Assembly: GCF_014842025.1 (NCBI RefSeq) | Contig: NZ_JACYUY010000007.1 | Coordinates: 62,001-126,000 of the forward strand | Direction of reading: 5' to 3' | Origin: Massilia sp. CFBP 13721 | Lineage (GTDB): Bacteria; Pseudomonadota; Gammaproteobacteria; Burkholderiales; Burkholderiaceae_D | DNA length: 64,000 nucleotides | In this document: in pieces, positions 62,408-64,000 of the stretch | How positions within the stretch are numbered: position 1 is the stretch's first letter | How the letters are laid out: every line of letters starts with the position of its first letter | Made by a program: the position numbers and the translations under genes | Notes under the pieces: generated by a model | Databases searched by the model: none | What the model saw: only the letters and a program-made list of their open reading frames with translations | What the model was told of the DNA's origin: nothing

Positions 62408-64000
62408 TCAGGCCCGCTCGCGCTCGACGCGATTGACGCCCGCCACCCGCCGCAAATTGCGGATCAAATGCGCCAGGTGCACCCGGTCCTTCACCTGGAT
62501 CGTGAAGCGCAGCTGCGTCATCATGTTCTCGTCGTCCTCGTCCATGCCGACATAGGTAATGTTGCCGTCCGACTCGCCGATCTCGGCCGCCACGCGCGCC
62601 AGAATGCCTTTTTCGTTGTTGATCAACAGGCGGATGCGGCAGTCGAAGCGGCGGTTCAGTTCCTCTCCCCACTGCACCGCGATCCAGCGGTCCGGCTCTT
62701 TCACACGCAGGCGTTTCGCAGGCAGGCAGTCGCAGGTGTGCACGACCAGGCCCTGGTCGCGCCGCAGCTGGCCGGTGATCTGGTCGCCCGGGATCGGCAG
62801 GCAGCAGGGCGCCAGTTGCACCGACACGCCTTCGCTGCCGTAGATCGTGACCGGGTCGATGTCGGCGGCGGGCGGCATGTTCGACGGCACGGCGGCGGAC
62901 TCGCCTTCGATCAGGCCGAAGATGTGGCGGGCGACGAGCGCCGGCATGCGCTTGCCGATGCCGATGTCGGCGTACAGCTCGTCCATCGACTTGGCCGAGG
63001 ATTCGGCCAGCAGCTTGTCGATCGTGCTCGGCGCCAGCTCCGGCTCGATGTTGCGCGCGGCCAGTGCCTGCGCCAGCAATTCCTGGCCCAGTTCCACCGA
63101 CTCGTTGACGTTGATCGTGCGCAGGTAGTGGCGGATCGCCGAGCGCGCCTTGCCGGTGCGGACATAGCTGAGCCAGACCGGGCTCGGACGCGAATCCGGG
63201 TCAGTGACGATCTCGACGATGTCGCCGTTGTGCAGTTCGGTGCGCAGCGGCTGGGTTTCGTTGTTGATCTTGACCGCCACCGTATGGTCGCCGATGCCGG
63301 TGTGGATCGAATAGGCGAAATCCAGCGCCGTGGCGCCGCGCGGCAGGGCGATGATTTTCGACTTCGGCGTGAACACGTAGACCGAATCGGGGAACAGGTC
63401 GACCTTAACGTGCTCGAGGAATTCGGCCGAGTCGCCGGTCTGCTGCTGGATATCGAGCAGCGACTGCAGCCAGGCGTGGGTACGCTGCTGCAGGTCCGAC
63501 ATGTTCTGGTCGCCCGTCTTGTACAGCCAATGCGCGGCCACGCCGCTCTCGGCGGTGCGGTGCATGTCCTGGGTGCGGATCTGGAATTCGACCGGGGTGC
63601 CGTAGGGGCCGATCAGGGTCGTGTGCAGCGACTGGTAGCCGTTCAGTTTGCGGATCGCGATGTAATCCTTGAACTTGCCCGGCATCGGCTTGTACAGGGC
63701 GTGCAGGGTACCCAGCGTGACGTAACAGTTCGGCACGGTGTCGACCACGATGCGGAAGCCATACACGTCGAGCACCTGCGAGAACGACAGGTGCTTGTTG
63801 CGCATCTTTTTATAGATGCCGAACAGCGTCTTTTCGCGGCCGTAGACTTCGGCATGGATGCCGCCCAGGGCCAGCGTATTCTTCACCGCTTCGAGGATCT
63901 TCTTGACCACTTCGCGCCGGTTGCCGCGCGCCGCCTTCACCGCTTTCGAGAGCGTGCGGTAGCGCAGCGGATACAGGTGCGAAAAGGCGAGGTCCTGCAG
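62408..64000 (-). CDS. spoT: RelA/SpoT bifunctional (p)ppGpp synthetase/hydrolase, C-terminal part (cut by window end)
   Basis: 530 residues visible; the N-terminal hydrolase (HD) domain lies beyond the right edge, since the frame is open to 64000. Present are the synthetase region (VYGREKTLFGIYKKMRNK, KDYIAIRKLNGYQSLHTTLI), the TGS domain (VYVFTPKSKIIALPRGATAL), the helical zinc-finger-like part (VSVQLAPCCLPIPGD) and the C-terminal ACT domain with NEKGILARVAAEIGESDGNI. The order matches the bifunctional family. Upstream genes would be rpoZ and gmk in typical Burkholderiales, as a prediction. Confidence 0.95.
   Translation of the reverse strand: MQDLAFSHLYPLRYRTLSKAVKAARGNRREVVKKILEAVKNTLALGGIHAEVYGREKTLFGIYKKMRNKHLSFSQVLDVYGFRIVVDTVPNCYVTLGTLHALYKPMPGKFKDYIAIRKLNGYQSLHTTLIGPYGTPVEFQIRTQDMHRTAESGVAAHWLYKTGDQNMSDLQQRTHAWLQSLLDIQQQTGDSAEFLEHVKVDLFPDSVYVFTPKSKIIALPRGATALDFAYSIHTGIGDHTVAVKINNETQPLRTELHNGDIVEIVTDPDSRPSPVWLSYVRTGKARSAIRHYLRTINVNESVELGQELLAQALAARNIEPELAPSTIDKLLAESSAKSMDELYADIGIGKRMPALVARHIFGLIEGESAAVPSNMPPAADIDPVTIYGSEGVSVQLAPCCLPIPGDQITGQLRRDQGLVVHTCDCLPAKRLRVKEPDRWIAVQWGEELNRRFDCRIRLLINNEKGILARVAAEIGESDGNITYVGMDEDDENMMTQLRFTIQVKDRVHLAHLIRNLRRVAGVNRVERERA

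Overview
The window reads as chromosome of a high-GC betaproteobacterium of the Oxalobacteraceae (Massilia/Duganella/Telluria type). This is inferred from the flagellar gene order, the translated protein style and a greB/spoT neighbourhood; no rRNA or other phylogenetic marker is present. About two thirds of the window is a flagellar locus, followed by regulatory genes and then a roughly 19 kb accessory stretch between greB and spoT.

Layout. (1) 1-8.1 kb, + strand: the end of flgE, then flgF, flgG, flgH, flgI, flgJ, flgK and flgL (rod, L and P rings, hook-filament junction), with a sigma-28-like promoter before flgK. (2) 8.3-13.5 kb, - strand: a DUF504 gene, a membrane-anchored GGDEF-GGDEF-EAL protein whose signature residues are largely degenerate, and an intact PAS-GGDEF-EAL protein. 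(3) 13.6-25.2 kb, - strand: fliR, Q, P, O, N, M, L as one transcript and fliK, J, I, H, G, F as another, separated by a terminator, a palindrome and a promoter; fliE diverges at 25.4 kb. (4) 25.85-26.57 kb: a RAYT (REP-associated tyrosine transposase) gene bracketed by two inverted REP hairpins. (5) 26.6-29.5 kb, - strand: ycgR, a small FlhB-C-terminal-like gene, a second FliK-like gene, fliT and fliS. (6) 29.8-38 kb: a small unknown gene, a GAF-GGDEF-EAL protein, a 336 bp inverted-repeat element with a REP pair inside it, a TPR-glycosyltransferase protein, and fliC-flaG-fliD. (7) 38-43.8 kb: a diguanylate cyclase, a NarL-type two-component pair with a membrane protein, greB and an orphan heme oxygenase. 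(8) 44.2-49.8 kb: a type VI secretion cargo module (VgrG, zincin-type effector, lipoprotein immunity gene and a frameshifted second immunity copy). (9) 50-54 kb, - strand: a three-gene molybdenum hydroxylase operon (large subunit, 2Fe-2S subunit, tri-heme cytochrome c). (10) 54.2-62.1 kb: a membrane M48 peptidase facing a four-gene MoxR / vWA / beta-propeller (bpX) operon. (11) 62.4 kb to the end: spoT, cut by the window edge.

How it fits together. Genes 1-38 kb build and regulate a polar or lateral flagellum, and several c-di-GMP proteins (one YcgR brake, four GGDEF proteins) sit among them, consistent with motility/sessility control. The accessory stretch combines a contact-dependent antibacterial module with a MoxR-vWA-bpX system of the kind proposed to act in biological conflict.

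The most striking structure outside genes is a family of about 17 REP hairpins with a GTAG head, mostly in head-out inverted pairs, scattered through intergenic gaps. The only transposase in the window is the RAYT expected to act on them, and one REP supplies the stop codon of ycgR. The least described system is the MoxR-vWA-bpX operon with its M48 peptidase.
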